Assembly: GCA_040768845.1 (NCBI GenBank)
Contig: JAXGME010000006.1
Coordinates: forward strand, 186,001 to 250,000
Source of the DNA: JAEZHK01 sp040768845
GTDB lineage: Bacteria > Bacillota > Clostridia > Christensenellales > Aristaeellaceae
Direction of reading: 5' to 3'
Length of the DNA stretch: 64,000 nucleotides
Shown here: positions 42,833-51,587 of the stretch, one piece after another
How positions within the stretch are numbered: position 1 is the stretch's first letter
Layout: every line of letters begins with the position of its first letter
Position numbers and translations under genes: made by a program
Notes under the pieces: generated by a model
Seen by the model: the letters and a program-made list of their open reading frames with translations, nothing else
Databases searched by the model: none
Told to the model about the DNA's origin: nothing

Positions 42833-44362
42833 ATGAGCCAAGTGGCGTTGCGCCTGAAGGGCATCGTCAAAACATTCCCCGGCGTGGTGGCGCTCAGCGA
42901 TATGAACTTCGAACTCCTTCAGGGAGAAATTCATGCGATTTGCGGCGAAAACGGCGCCGGCAAGTCCACGCTGATGAAGGTCGTCACCGGCGTGCACGCG
43001 CCCGACGAGGGGGCCATCGAGCTCTTCGGCCAGGAGGCCCGGATCAGCGGCCCCATGGACGCCTTTGAAAAGGGGATTGCCATCATCTACCAGGAGACCA
43101 GCCTGTTTGAGGAAATGACGGTGCTGGAAAACCTGTTCCTGGGGCGCGAAAAGACCAAAAAGCTGGGCCCGATGACGGTGCTGGACTACCGCGCCATGGC
43201 CCGCGAAATGGACGGCATCTTCCGCCGGCTCCGACTGAACATCCCCCGCAACGAAAAGATCAAAAACCTGGGCATGGCCCAGAAGCAGATGGTGGAAATC
43301 GCCAAGGCACTGACCTTCCATTCCCGCATCCTGATTCTGGACGAGCCCACCGCCTCGCTGACCCAGCAGGAGGTGGACGCGCTGTTTGGCATCATCCGGG
43401 AGCTCAAGGCCGAGGGCGTCAGCATCGTCTACATCAGCCACCGGCTGGAGGAGATCTTCCAGCTCTGCGACCGGGTGACCGTCATCCGGGACGGCCGCTA
43501 CATCTCCACCCGCGCGGTGGAGGATACCTGCAAGGACCAGCTGGTGACCGACATGGTGGGCCGCAGCATGACCAGCTACTACCCCAAGGCGCAGGTGGAG
43601 ATCGGCGAAACGCTCCTCTCCGCCCGGGGCCTGGGCGACCGCACGCTGCTGCACGGCATCGACTTTTTCATCAAGAAGGGCGAGATTCTGGGCTTCGCGG
43701 GCATCGCGGGCTCGGGCCGCACGGAGCTGGCGCTGGCGCTGTGCGGCTTTGCGCCGCTCTCCCAGGGCACGGTCACGCTGGAGGGCAAAGCCGTCCGGTT
43801 TTCCAGCTACCATGAGGCGATGGGCAGCGGCCTTGTGTACGTGTCGGAGGACCGCGGCAAGTACGGCGTGATCCTCAACATGAGCATCAAGGACAACATC
43901 GTAATGCCCCAGTTGGAGAAAAACGCACACCTGGGTGTGATGGACCGGGCCAAGGAGTGCGCGCTGGCGGAGGAAATGCGCGAGCGCGTGGGCATCAAGG
44001 CGCCGGACACCGACTTTCTGGTAAACAACCTTTCCGGCGGCAACCAGCAGAAGGTGTCGGTCAGCAAGGCGCTGGCGCTGGGGCCGAAGCTGCTGATTTT
44101 GGACGAGCCCACCCGCGGCGTGGACGTGGGCGCCAAGGCGGAGATCCACAAGATCATCAGCGGCATGGCGGCCTCGGGCCTGACCATTCTCATGATCTCC
44201 AGCGAACTGCCGGAGCTGATCGGCATGTGCGACCGCATCTACATCATGCGGGACGGCACGGTGGAGGGCTGCCTGAACCGGGATGAATTCTCCCAGGAGA
44301 GAATCCTCAGCGTCGCGCTGGCCCCGGTGGACAAGCCCTGCAAGACGGAGGTGAGCGCCTGA
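42833..44362 (+). CDS. Rhamnose-type sugar ABC transporter, ATP-binding protein
   Basis: A 509-aa duplicated ATPase. The first half has Walker A GENGAGKSTLMKVV and Walker B ILILDEPTASL. The second half has SGGNQQKVSVSKALALG and LLILDEPTRGVDVGAKAEIH. Two permeases and a RhaS-like binding protein follow, the layout of RhaT/RhaP/RhaQ/RhaS rhamnose importers (one ATPase, two different permeases). An L-rhamnose mutarotase ends the same gene run. The ATG is preceded by GGGAGGG. Its stop overlaps the next ATG as ATGA. Confidence 0.93.
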   Translation: MSQVALRLKGIVKTFPGVVALSDMNFELLQGEIHAICGENGAGKSTLMKVVTGVHAPDEGAIELFGQEARISGPMDAFEKGIAIIYQETSLFEEMTVLENLFLGREKTKKLGPMTVLDYRAMAREMDGIFRRLRLNIPRNEKIKNLGMAQKQMVEIAKALTFHSRILILDEPTASLTQQEVDALFGIIRELKAEGVSIVYISHRLEEIFQLCDRVTVIRDGRYISTRAVEDTCKDQLVTDMVGRSMTSYYPKAQVEIGETLLSARGLGDRTLLHGIDFFIKKGEILGFAGIAGSGRTELALALCGFAPLSQGTVTLEGKAVRFSSYHEAMGSGLVYVSEDRGKYGVILNMSIKDNIVMPQLEKNAHLGVMDRAKECALAEEMRERVGIKAPDTDFLVNNLSGGNQQKVSVSKALALGPKLLILDEPTRGVDVGAKAEIHKIISGMAASGLTILMISSELPELIGMCDRIYIMRDGTVEGCLNRDEFSQERILSVALAPVDKPCKTEVSA

Positions 44363-45333
44363 TGAAGCGGCTTCGCATGACGCCGGAAGTGTACCTGTCC
44401 CTGTTCCTGGCGCTGATGCTGATCGTGCTGGCATCCTTCGCCCAGGGGTTTTTTGACCTCAACAACCTCATGAACATGCTGGGCCGCTTCAGCTACGTGC
44501 TGATCGCGGCCATCGGCATGAACCTGATCATCCTCACCGGCAACATCGACGTATCCACGGGTTCGCTGATTTCGGTGGTGTGCCTCACCATTGCGGCCCT
44601 GGGCAAAAAGGGGCTGAGCCTCTGGGCGCTGCTGCCCGCGGCCATGGCCGTCGGCGCCATTTTGAGCCTTTTGAACGCGCTGTTCATCACAAAATTCCGC
44701 ATCCCCGCCATCGTGGCCACGCTGGCCACCGCGCAGCTCTTTTCCGGCGCGCTGCCGCTGGTGGTGGAAGGCTCCATCTACGATCTGCCGGACACCTTCA
44801 CCTGGCTGGCCTTCAAGGCCAAGATCTTCGGCCTGGTGCCCGCCAGCGCTCTGATGATGCTGATCGTGGCGGTATCGGCCCTTCTCTACATGAAGTACTC
44901 CCGCTTCGCCAAAAAGGTCTACGCGGTGGGCAACAACCCCGGCACCGCGCGGCTGGCGGGCATTGACGTCAACCGGGTGGTCATCGCCTGCTACGCCATC
45001 GCGGGGTGCCTGTTCGGCATCACGGCCACCATCATCGCCACCGCCGGCCAGCGGGTGACCACCACCATGGGCACCGGACTTGAGATGACCTTCATCGCCG
45101 CGGTGGTTCTGGGCGGCACCTCCACCAGCGGCGGCAGCGGCACGGTGCTGGGCACCGTCATCGGCTGCGCGGTCTTGTCGGTCATCGCGCCGGCCATCAA
45201 CTACATGGGCATTTCCTCCGACTGGTCCGACGCCATCATGGGTGCCATCATCATCATCGCCGTGGTGGTTTCGGAACTGCAGATGGGCGGCGCCAAGGGC
45301 CCCGGGCGCATCGCGGAAAGGAGCGCGGCATGA
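44362..45333 (+). CDS. Rhamnose-type sugar ABC transporter, permease 1
   Basis: A 323-aa inner-membrane permease of the RbsC/RhaP superfamily. NLIILTGNIDVSTGSLISVVC is the conserved cytoplasmic loop, with Asn where most members have Gly-Gly. Later motifs are FAKKVYAVGNNPGTARLAGIDV and VLGGTSTSGGSGTVLGTVIG. About nine helices. It overlaps the ATPase gene by 1 nt (ATGA) and the next permease by 4 nt, so the three subunits are translationally coupled. Confidence 0.93.
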   Translation: MKRLRMTPEVYLSLFLALMLIVLASFAQGFFDLNNLMNMLGRFSYVLIAAIGMNLIILTGNIDVSTGSLISVVCLTIAALGKKGLSLWALLPAAMAVGAILSLLNALFITKFRIPAIVATLATAQLFSGALPLVVEGSIYDLPDTFTWLAFKAKIFGLVPASALMMLIVAVSALLYMKYSRFAKKVYAVGNNPGTARLAGIDVNRVVIACYAIAGCLFGITATIIATAGQRVTTTMGTGLEMTFIAAVVLGGTSTSGGSGTVLGTVIGCAVLSVIAPAINYMGISSDWSDAIMGAIIIIAVVVSELQMGGAKGPGRIAERSAA

Positions 45334-46322
45334 AGCGCAAATTCCGGTTCAATTTCAACGTCGCGCTGTTTCTGATCCTGGTGGCGCTGTTTTTCGGCAT
45401 CGCGCTTCTCAACCCGGTGTTTCTGTCCTTTGACTACCTGATCGGCGTCATGCTGCGCAACATCGTGGAGATCGGCATGATGGCGCTGACCATGACCATG
45501 ATCGTCATCACCGGCGGCATTGACCTGTCCGTGGGCTCCACGATGGTGCTCGCCTCGATGCTGGGCGGCATGGCGGCGCTGAAGTTCGGCGGCGCGGCCG
45601 GCGCGCTGGTGACGATGCTGGTGGGCGCGGCCTGCGGCCTGTTCAACGGCCTTCTGATCGCGAAGGTGAAGATCTCGCCGCTGGTCACCACGCTGGCCAC
45701 GATGTACCTGTACATGGGCGTGGCGCGGAGCCTTTCCCACGGGGACAGCGTCTACACCTACGACCTGAGCCAGTGGATGGGCACCACGGACGTGGCGGGC
45801 GTGCCGCTGCAGATTCTGTTCTTCGCGGTGCTGGCCCTGGTGTTCTGGTTCCTTCTGCACCGCACGGCGCTGGGGCGCGCGCTCTACGGCATCGGCCTCA
45901 ACGAAAACGCCACCCGCTTCTGCGGCATCGATACCGACCGGATCAAGATGCGCATCTACCTGTTCAGCGGCCTCATGTGCGCCCTCGCGGGGCTGATCTG
46001 GCTGGGGCGGTTCACCTCCATCAAGTACGACGCCGGCACCAGCCTGGGCCTCAAGGTGGTCACGGTGGTGGTGCTTGGCGGCACCAGCATCCTGGGCGGC
46101 CGGGGCGACATGCTGGGCACGATTCTGGCGACGCTGATCATCGCGGTGCTCAACAGCGGGCTCAACGTGCTGTCGATCCCCATCGACGCCCAGACCATCG
46201 TACAGGGCACGATTCTGGTGATCAGCCTGGTGTGCTACTCGATCTTCGACGTCCGGGCCCGCAAAAGCAGCATCCTCAAGGTGCCGGTGGAGCACGAGGG
46301 CGGCGCGCCGGCGGACGCATGA
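45330..46322 (+). CDS. Rhamnose-type sugar ABC transporter, permease 2
   Basis: A 330-aa permease homologous to but distinct from the preceding one. Motifs are MIVITGGIDLSVGSTMVLASML, GRALYGIGLNENATRFCGIDTD and VVLGGTSILGGRGDMLGTIL. It should pair with permease 1 to form a heterodimeric channel, as in RhaP/RhaQ. The ATG lies within the last codons of permease 1. Confidence 0.93.
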   Translation: MKRKFRFNFNVALFLILVALFFGIALLNPVFLSFDYLIGVMLRNIVEIGMMALTMTMIVITGGIDLSVGSTMVLASMLGGMAALKFGGAAGALVTMLVGAACGLFNGLLIAKVKISPLVTTLATMYLYMGVARSLSHGDSVYTYDLSQWMGTTDVAGVPLQILFFAVLALVFWFLLHRTALGRALYGIGLNENATRFCGIDTDRIKMRIYLFSGLMCALAGLIWLGRFTSIKYDAGTSLGLKVVTVVVLGGTSILGGRGDMLGTILATLIIAVLNSGLNVLSIPIDAQTIVQGTILVISLVCYSIFDVRARKSSILKVPVEHEGGAPADA

Positions 46323-46373
46323 TTTTTCGGCGGCGAAGACCGTCGGAAAGAATATCGAAAGGGGAACAAATCC

Positions 46374-47450
46374 ATGAAGAAAACCCTGTCCCGGATCCTG
46401 GTGTTCACGCTCCTTCTGAGTATGCTGGCCATGACGGGCGTCAGCGCGCTGGCTGAGGGCACGGTCAAGATCGCCATGCTGCCCAAGTTCAAGGGCGAGA
46501 ACTACTTTGACGCCTGCAAGGTGGGCGCCCAGGAGGCCATCGACGAGCTGAACAAGGACGCCAAGGTCGTGGAATTCCTCTACGACGGCCCCTCTCAGGA
46601 CCAGGCCACCAACCAGAAGCAGGTGGACATCCTGGAAGGCTGGATCGCCCAGCAGGTCAACGTGATCATCGTGTCGCCCAACGACCCCGTCGCCATCGCG
46701 CCGACCCTCAAAAAGGCCATGGAAAAGGGCATCAAGGTGCTGACCTTTGACGCCGACGCCCAGGCGGACGCGCGAGCGCTCTTCGTCAACCAGGTTGCCT
46801 CCGACGGCGTTGCCAAGGGCCTCGTGGAAGGCACCGCCGCCAAGCTGATGGCCAAGGGCTACGGCCCGGAGAAGCCGGCCAACATCGGCATCATCTCCTC
46901 CGCCAAGACCGACGCCAACCAGCAGGCCTGGCTGGAGAACATCAAGACGCTGCTGGCCACCGACGACTTTAAGTGGATGGTCCTGAACAACGAGGACACC
47001 GACGTCTACTACCCCGGCCCCGACGAGACCGCCACCCAGACCCAGGCCGGCATCCTGATCAGCCGCATGGGCCCCGACGCCGACCAGCTCCAGGCCGCCA
47101 TCGCGCTGACCTCCATGGCCACCCCGGCCCTGGGCTCCCAGTACAACGCGGCCTCCGTCAAGCCCGATCCGGCCGTCGTCACCCTGACGGGCCTGGCCAC
47201 CCCCAACGCCCTCAAGTCCTACATCAAGGACGACGCCAACCCGCTGGACGCCGGCGTGCTGTGGAACTGCATGGATCTGGGCTACCTGGCGGTTCAGTGC
47301 GGCTACCAGATGGCCGCCGGCACCCTCACCGATGATTCCGCCACCGTCACCGCCGGCCGCCTCGGCGACCGCGAGATCGCGGACAAGATGGTCATCCTCG
47401 GGCCCGCGCTGGTGTTTGACAAGGACAACGTGGACGACTTCAACTACTGA
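46374..47450 (+). CDS. RhaS-like sugar-binding protein
   Basis: A 358-aa secreted solute-binding protein. The signal peptide is residues 1 to about 27 (MKKTLSRILVFTLLLSMLAM, ending ALAEG), without a lipobox Cys. The mature part resembles rhamnose/autoinducer-2 type binding proteins: IAMLPKFKGENYFDACKVGAQE, NVIIVSPNDPVAIAPTLKKAM and IKVLTFDADAQADARALFVN. The length is longer than RbsB-type, as in RhaS. It completes the importer. The ligand is inferred to be L-rhamnose or a related deoxysugar from the mutarotase gene nearby. Confidence 0.92.
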   Translation: MKKTLSRILVFTLLLSMLAMTGVSALAEGTVKIAMLPKFKGENYFDACKVGAQEAIDELNKDAKVVEFLYDGPSQDQATNQKQVDILEGWIAQQVNVIIVSPNDPVAIAPTLKKAMEKGIKVLTFDADAQADARALFVNQVASDGVAKGLVEGTAAKLMAKGYGPEKPANIGIISSAKTDANQQAWLENIKTLLATDDFKWMVLNNEDTDVYYPGPDETATQTQAGILISRMGPDADQLQAAIALTSMATPALGSQYNAASVKPDPAVVTLTGLATPNALKSYIKDDANPLDAGVLWNCMDLGYLAVQCGYQMAAGTLTDDSATVTAGRLGDREIADKMVILGPALVFDKDNVDDFNY

Positions 47451-47475
47451 TCCCGGATCACCGCCTGTCAGCGCC

Positions 47476-47515
47476 AGGGGATTGTGCCATGCCTTCGGGT
47501 ATGGTACAATCCCCT
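47476..47515. promoter_or_regulatory. Long hairpin that contains a promoter, between binding protein and kinase genes
   Basis: AGGGGATTGTGCCATGCC pairs over 18 bp (two G-T wobbles) with the mirror arm across a TTCG loop (47476-47493 with 47498-47515). There is no T-tract. The same bases spell TTGTGC (47482-47487), a 17-bp spacer and TACAAT (47505-47510), a possible promoter for the two-component genes. The hairpin may also shield the 3' end of the abundant transporter mRNA. Confidence 0.65.
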
Positions 47516-47542
47516 CGAAATACCCGGAAACAGGAGGGCGTC

Positions 47543-49321
47543 GTGAAAAAGCGGCTGATGATGTCCCGCAGGCTGTTTCTGGCGCTGATGGTGGCGGTGG
47601 AACTGCTCTGTCTCGCCTTCGCGGTGGTCTTCTACGCCTACAATGTGGTGACGCTGATGAACTCCGAAAAGGCGCGGCTGGCCTCGCTGTGCGAGAGCAC
47701 CACGGCCCAGATCGACGCGATGGTGCACTCGATGGACGAATTGTCCCTCTCGGTCACGCTGTCCGACGGCTTTGGGGACGCCATGCGCTTTATTGCCGAG
47801 GACGCCGACCCCGCCCTCTGGCGGGACGCGCTGCGGAGCATCATGATCCGGGCCTACGCCAACCGCGTCAGCGTCTACCGGGTGGCGGTGCTGGCGGAAA
47901 ACGGCAACGCGGTGGTGGTGGGCAGAAACGAACTGGCCACCCCGGCGGTCCGCGCCATGGTGGCGGACGGCTACTGGCACGACGCCGACCGCCGCGGCAC
48001 TTCCAAGGTGCTGGTGGGGCCCTTCGCCGACCCGTGGGTCAAAAACCAGCCGCAGCAGCTCTTTTCGCTGCTCCGGGCGGTGCACGACGGCGACCGGGTG
48101 CTGGGCTACGTCGAGGTGCAGATGCTCACCCGGAACCTGAGAAACGTCTACCGCAACAGCTGGTCGGGCCGGCTCGGCTACGCCATCGTCAGCGGCGACG
48201 GCCACCTGTTCCTCTCCAACTTTGAACCCGAACAGCGGGATGCCTACCTGAGCGCCATCCTGCAAAACGCCGCCTGGTACCCGACGGACAGCATCGAAAC
48301 CGAGGACGAGCTTTTGAGCGTGTCCGCCTCCAACTATACGGACTGGAAGACCGCGCTGATCCTGCCCAAGGCGGTGGTCTACCAGCAGCTCCGGGGCATT
48401 CTGCCCATCGCGCTGGCGCTGGCGCTTTTGATGGGCGTGGGCGTGGCGCTGGCGTTCCGCTTCGTGGTGGCGCACATCACGCGGCCCATGGAGCGCGTGG
48501 TGCGGCAGGTGCAAAAGATCAGCCTGGACAGCCTCGGCGCGCCCTTCGAATACGTGTCGGGCAGCTACGAGGCCGAGGTGCTCAGCGAGGCCTTCAACAC
48601 CATGAAATCCCGGCTGGCCGACGCCTTCAAAAAGGAAAAGGCCATCGAGCGCGTGCAGAGCAAGGTGCTGCTGGAGGAATTGCAGTCCCGCATCGGGCCG
48701 CACTTTCTGAACAACACGCTGGGCGCCATCGCCAACATGTGCGAATCCGGCGACGCCGAGGGCGCGGCGGGCGCGTGCTTCAGCCTGTCCGATCTTCTGC
48801 GCTACTCGTCCAACAACTTCTCGATTCTCGTGAGCATGCGGGATGAGATCGACCACCTGCGCGACTACCTTTCGCTGATGAAGGGGCGCTACCGCCACCG
48901 CCTCGAATTTGAGGTTTTTGCGGAAAAGGAATGCCTTCAGACGCGCATGCCCAAATTGACCATCCAGCCGCTGGTGGAAAACGCCATCAAGTACGGCCTG
49001 GGTGAGCGGGAGCAGGTGCGGGTGGACGTCAGGGTGACTTTTGAGGACGGGGACACGGTGGTCCGCATTTCGGACAACGGCCCGGGCTTTGACGAGGCGG
49101 TGATCCGCACCGTGCGCGAAACCGTGGACCGGTGTCTCGCCGCCCCCACCGAGTTTCCGGTGGACCAGTTTGCGCAGATGCGCGGGCTGGGGTTGGCCAG
49201 CACGATGGTGCGGCTATACCTGCTCAACGGCGAGGAACGCTTTCAGTACGCCATCTTTAACCGGCCCGAGGGCGGCTCCGTCATCGAATTCCGAATTCTA
49301 CCCGATGGGAAGGTGTTGTGA
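47543..49321 (+). CDS. YesM-type sensor histidine kinase
   Basis: A 592-aa membrane sensor kinase. Two helices (about residues 9-31 and 285-310) flank an outside domain of about 250 residues, followed by HAMP (ITRPMERVVRQVQ). The His_kinase dimerisation motif is SRIGPHFLNNTLGAIANM, with the phospho-accepting His. The ATPase domain has PLVENAIKYGLG and ISDNGPGFDE. I chose the GTG at 47543 (VKKRLMMSRRLFL) with AGGAGG 5 nt upstream. YesM/YesN pairs usually control carbohydrate uptake genes beside them; here the rhamnose-type importer lies immediately upstream. Its stop is 1 nt from the regulator's start. Confidence 0.92.
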   Translation: MKKRLMMSRRLFLALMVAVELLCLAFAVVFYAYNVVTLMNSEKARLASLCESTTAQIDAMVHSMDELSLSVTLSDGFGDAMRFIAEDADPALWRDALRSIMIRAYANRVSVYRVAVLAENGNAVVVGRNELATPAVRAMVADGYWHDADRRGTSKVLVGPFADPWVKNQPQQLFSLLRAVHDGDRVLGYVEVQMLTRNLRNVYRNSWSGRLGYAIVSGDGHLFLSNFEPEQRDAYLSAILQNAAWYPTDSIETEDELLSVSASNYTDWKTALILPKAVVYQQLRGILPIALALALLMGVGVALAFRFVVAHITRPMERVVRQVQKISLDSLGAPFEYVSGSYEAEVLSEAFNTMKSRLADAFKKEKAIERVQSKVLLEELQSRIGPHFLNNTLGAIANMCESGDAEGAAGACFSLSDLLRYSSNNFSILVSMRDEIDHLRDYLSLMKGRYRHRLEFEVFAEKECLQTRMPKLTIQPLVENAIKYGLGEREQVRVDVRVTFEDGDTVVRISDNGPGFDEAVIRTVRETVDRCLAAPTEFPVDQFAQMRGLGLASTMVRLYLLNGEERFQYAIFNRPEGGSVIEFRILPDGKVL

Positions 49322-49322
49322 T

Positions 49323-50093
49323 TTGTACCGGGTCATGCTCGTGGACGACGAGCCGTCGATCCTCGACTCCACCAGCCGGATGATCGACAAAAATCCCGCC
49401 TTCAAGGTGGTATGCCGGGCCTACCTGGTTTCGGAAGCCAAGCAGCTGATCGGGGACTGCCGGCCGGACGTGCTGTTTTCCGACATCAAAATGCCCGGCG
49501 GCAGCGGGCTGGATCTGATCAAGTACGTGTCGGAAACGCTGCCCCACTGCACGATGGTGGTGATCAGCGGCTATGACGACTTCAAGTACGTCCGCGATTC
49601 CTTCGTCTACGGCGTGGAGGACTACCTGCTCAAGCCCGTTTCGCCGTCCACCTTCCTGCCCTTTCTGGACAGGCTGGCCACCAAGCTGGAAAACGACGGC
49701 GCGGTGCGCTCCGACGGCGGGCTCGAGCGGGACGGGGGCAGCGACCCGGACCACGCGCTTCCGCCCTCCGAGCGGCTGGTGCGCGCCATTGAGGCCTACG
49801 TGGACGAGCACATCGCCGAGGACAACTCCATCCACGAGATCTGCAGCGCCTTCTCCATCTCGCAGCCCCGCCTGAGCCGCATCTTCCGGCAGCACAAGGA
49901 CTGCTCCTACAACGAATTTCTGGCCTCGGTGCGCATCGCCAAGGCCAAGCGGCTGCTTTTGCAGCGGCAGGACCTTCTGATCAGCACCATCGCGTCGCTG
50001 ACGGGGTTTTCCAACCAGTTCTATTTCAGCCGCGTGTTCAAAAACGCCGTGGGCGTAACCCCCTCGGAATACCGGGGCAAAATATCACCATAG
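49323..50093 (+). CDS. YesN-type response regulator with AraC DNA-binding domain
   Basis: A 256-aa response regulator. Receiver residues 1-120 have VMLVDDEPS, the phospho-acceptor Asp in VLFSDIKMPGGSG and the Lys in YLLKPVSP. The C-terminal AraC domain (about 150-256) has two helix-turn-helix units, ending ASLTGFSNQFYFSRVFKNAV and GVTPSEYR. The start is read as TTG at 49323 with GGGAAGG upstream; an ATG at 49335 is possible. It is translated right after the kinase and presumably activates this sugar operon. Confidence 0.92.
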   Translation: MYRVMLVDDEPSILDSTSRMIDKNPAFKVVCRAYLVSEAKQLIGDCRPDVLFSDIKMPGGSGLDLIKYVSETLPHCTMVVISGYDDFKYVRDSFVYGVEDYLLKPVSPSTFLPFLDRLATKLENDGAVRSDGGLERDGGSDPDHALPPSERLVRAIEAYVDEHIAEDNSIHEICSAFSISQPRLSRIFRQHKDCSYNEFLASVRIAKAKRLLLQRQDLLISTIASLTGFSNQFYFSRVFKNAVGVTPSEYRGKISP

Positions 50094-50102
50094 GAGGTTT
50101 TT

Positions 50103-51194
50103 ATGAATTCCAGAGAACGAGTGCTGACGGCCTTTGGCAAGCTCCCCGGGGTCCCCGACCGCGTACCCTTCCAGTTTGACATGTGCCGCAGCCTGACCGA
50201 CCACTTTTCCAAAAAGCTGGGCATCGCGCCCGACTACACCTGGTCCTACTACGAGGACCTGAGCTACCGCGTCTCCGCCAACGAGCTGCGCACGCGCCTC
50301 GGCAGCGACTGCGTGGTGGTGGGCGGCCAGGTGGCCGAGGGCTTTGCGCCCCAGACCGTGCGGGACAACATCACCACCAACGAATTCGGCATGCACATGA
50401 AGCCCACGCCCCTTTACGTGGAGGTGGTCAAGTGCCCGCTGGCGGGGGTGTCGTCGGTTGCGGAGGTCGAGCGCTATCAGATGCCCGATCCCAACGCGCC
50501 CGGGCGCATCAAAAATGCCGTCCGGGACATCGCGCGCTTCAAAAAGGACTACTTCGTGATCGGCGACTGCGAGATCTCCATGTTTGAAATGGCCTGGCAC
50601 CTGACGGGGCTCGAGGACTACCTCTACGGCATGGCCGACGAGGAGGAGTGGGTGGACGCCCTCAACGACAAGGTGGAGGCCTTCACCACGGGCCTGGCCG
50701 AAAACCTGGTGCGCGCGGGCGTCGACGCCATCTGGCTGGGCGAGGACCTGGGCAGCCAGGTGTCCACGCTGATCGCGCCGGACGCCTGGCGGCGCATGTT
50801 CAAGCCGCGCCACGCCCGCCTGATCCAAAAGCTGCGCGCCATCAACCCGGAGCTGATCATCATCATGCACAGCGACGGCGCCGTCGCGCCGCTGATTGAC
50901 GACTTCATCGAAATCGGCATCGACGTGTACAACCCGGTGCAGCCGGGGGTGCCCGGCTCCGACCCGGGAGAGCTGATGCAAAAGTACGGCGGGCGCATTC
51001 GCTTCTTCGGCGGCATCGACCAGCAGGCGCTGCTGCCCGAGGGCGACGCGGCCAAGATCGAAAAGACCATGCGCTTCTACGCCGGGGCGCTGGGTGCCGC
51101 CGGCGGATACCTGATGGCCCCGGCCCACATCCTTCAGGCCGACGTGGCCCCGGAAACGGTGGAGGCCATGCTGGCCATCGCCAGAACGCTGTAA
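50103..51194 (+). CDS. Uroporphyrinogen decarboxylase-like (URO-D superfamily) protein
   Basis: A 363-aa TIM-barrel protein of the URO-D superfamily. The family includes haem HemE and corrinoid-dependent methyltransferases such as MtaA and CmuA. The opening NSRERVLTAFGKLPGVPDRV is typical of the uncharacterised methyltransferase-like branch. Later blocks are GLAENLVRAGVDAIWLGEDLG, FKPRHARLIQKLRAINPELI, IIIMHSDGAVAPLIDDFIEIG and GGIDQQALLPEG. It is not HemE by gene context: it sits between a two-component system and an L-rhamnose mutarotase in a sugar operon. GGAGG lies just before the ATG. Function unknown. Confidence 0.85.
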   Translation: MNSRERVLTAFGKLPGVPDRVPFQFDMCRSLTDHFSKKLGIAPDYTWSYYEDLSYRVSANELRTRLGSDCVVVGGQVAEGFAPQTVRDNITTNEFGMHMKPTPLYVEVVKCPLAGVSSVAEVERYQMPDPNAPGRIKNAVRDIARFKKDYFVIGDCEISMFEMAWHLTGLEDYLYGMADEEEWVDALNDKVEAFTTGLAENLVRAGVDAIWLGEDLGSQVSTLIAPDAWRRMFKPRHARLIQKLRAINPELIIIMHSDGAVAPLIDDFIEIGIDVYNPVQPGVPGSDPGELMQKYGGRIRFFGGIDQQALLPEGDAAKIEKTMRFYAGALGAAGGYLMAPAHILQADVAPETVEAMLAIARTL

Positions 51195-51208
51195 GGAGGA
51201 CCCCCATC

Positions 51209-51526
51209 ATGGAACGATTTGCGTGGAAGGCCCGGCTTCTGCCGGGCATGAAGGCGGAGTACGTCCGCCGGCACGACGAGATCTGGCCGGAGATGACCCG
51301 ACTGCTGGACGAGGCGGGCATCCACAACTACACCATCTGGTGCGTGGGCGACGAGCTTTTCGGCTACTACGAGGCCGAAAAGGGCGTGGCCTTTGCCGCC
51401 AAAACCCAGGCCGAAAGCCCCGTGGTGGACCGCTGGAACGAGCACATGAAGGACGTCATGGTGATGGAAATCGACCCGGCCACCGGCACCGCCTACCAGC
51501 TGGAGAAGGTGTTCTACCACCCCTGA
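51209..51526 (+). CDS. rhaM: L-rhamnose mutarotase
   Basis: A 105-aa small dimeric alpha/beta-barrel protein that interconverts alpha- and beta-L-rhamnose. RFAWKARLLPGMKAEYVRRH and EIWPEMTRLLDEAGIHNYTI are the RhaM hallmark, with the catalytic His in YVRRHDEIW. The ending VMEIDPATGTAYQLEKVFYH is also conserved. AAGGAGG precedes the ATG. It is the last gene of the run that includes the rhamnose-type importer, and the best evidence for that substrate. No rhamnose isomerase, kinase or aldolase is in the window. Confidence 0.92.
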   Translation: MERFAWKARLLPGMKAEYVRRHDEIWPEMTRLLDEAGIHNYTIWCVGDELFGYYEAEKGVAFAAKTQAESPVVDRWNEHMKDVMVMEIDPATGTAYQLEKVFYHP

Positions 51527-51544
51527 AAGGATGCCCCGAACGCC

Positions 51545-51572
51545 ACGCGCCCCCGGCATGCCGGGGGCGCGT
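51545..51572. terminator. Hairpin between convergent rhaM and LytTR genes
   Basis: A perfect 12-bp GC stem (51545-51556 with 51561-51572) with a CATG loop. Neither strand has a good T-tract, so termination efficiency is uncertain. Confidence 0.55.
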
Positions 51573-51587
51573 CGGGCTTCTGCGGCT

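Noticed and set aside
50103..51194. HemE (uroporphyrinogen decarboxylase of haem synthesis)
   Set aside because: Its context is a sugar operon and its sequence fits the methyltransferase-like branch; the haem genes are in a separate riboswitch-controlled cluster.
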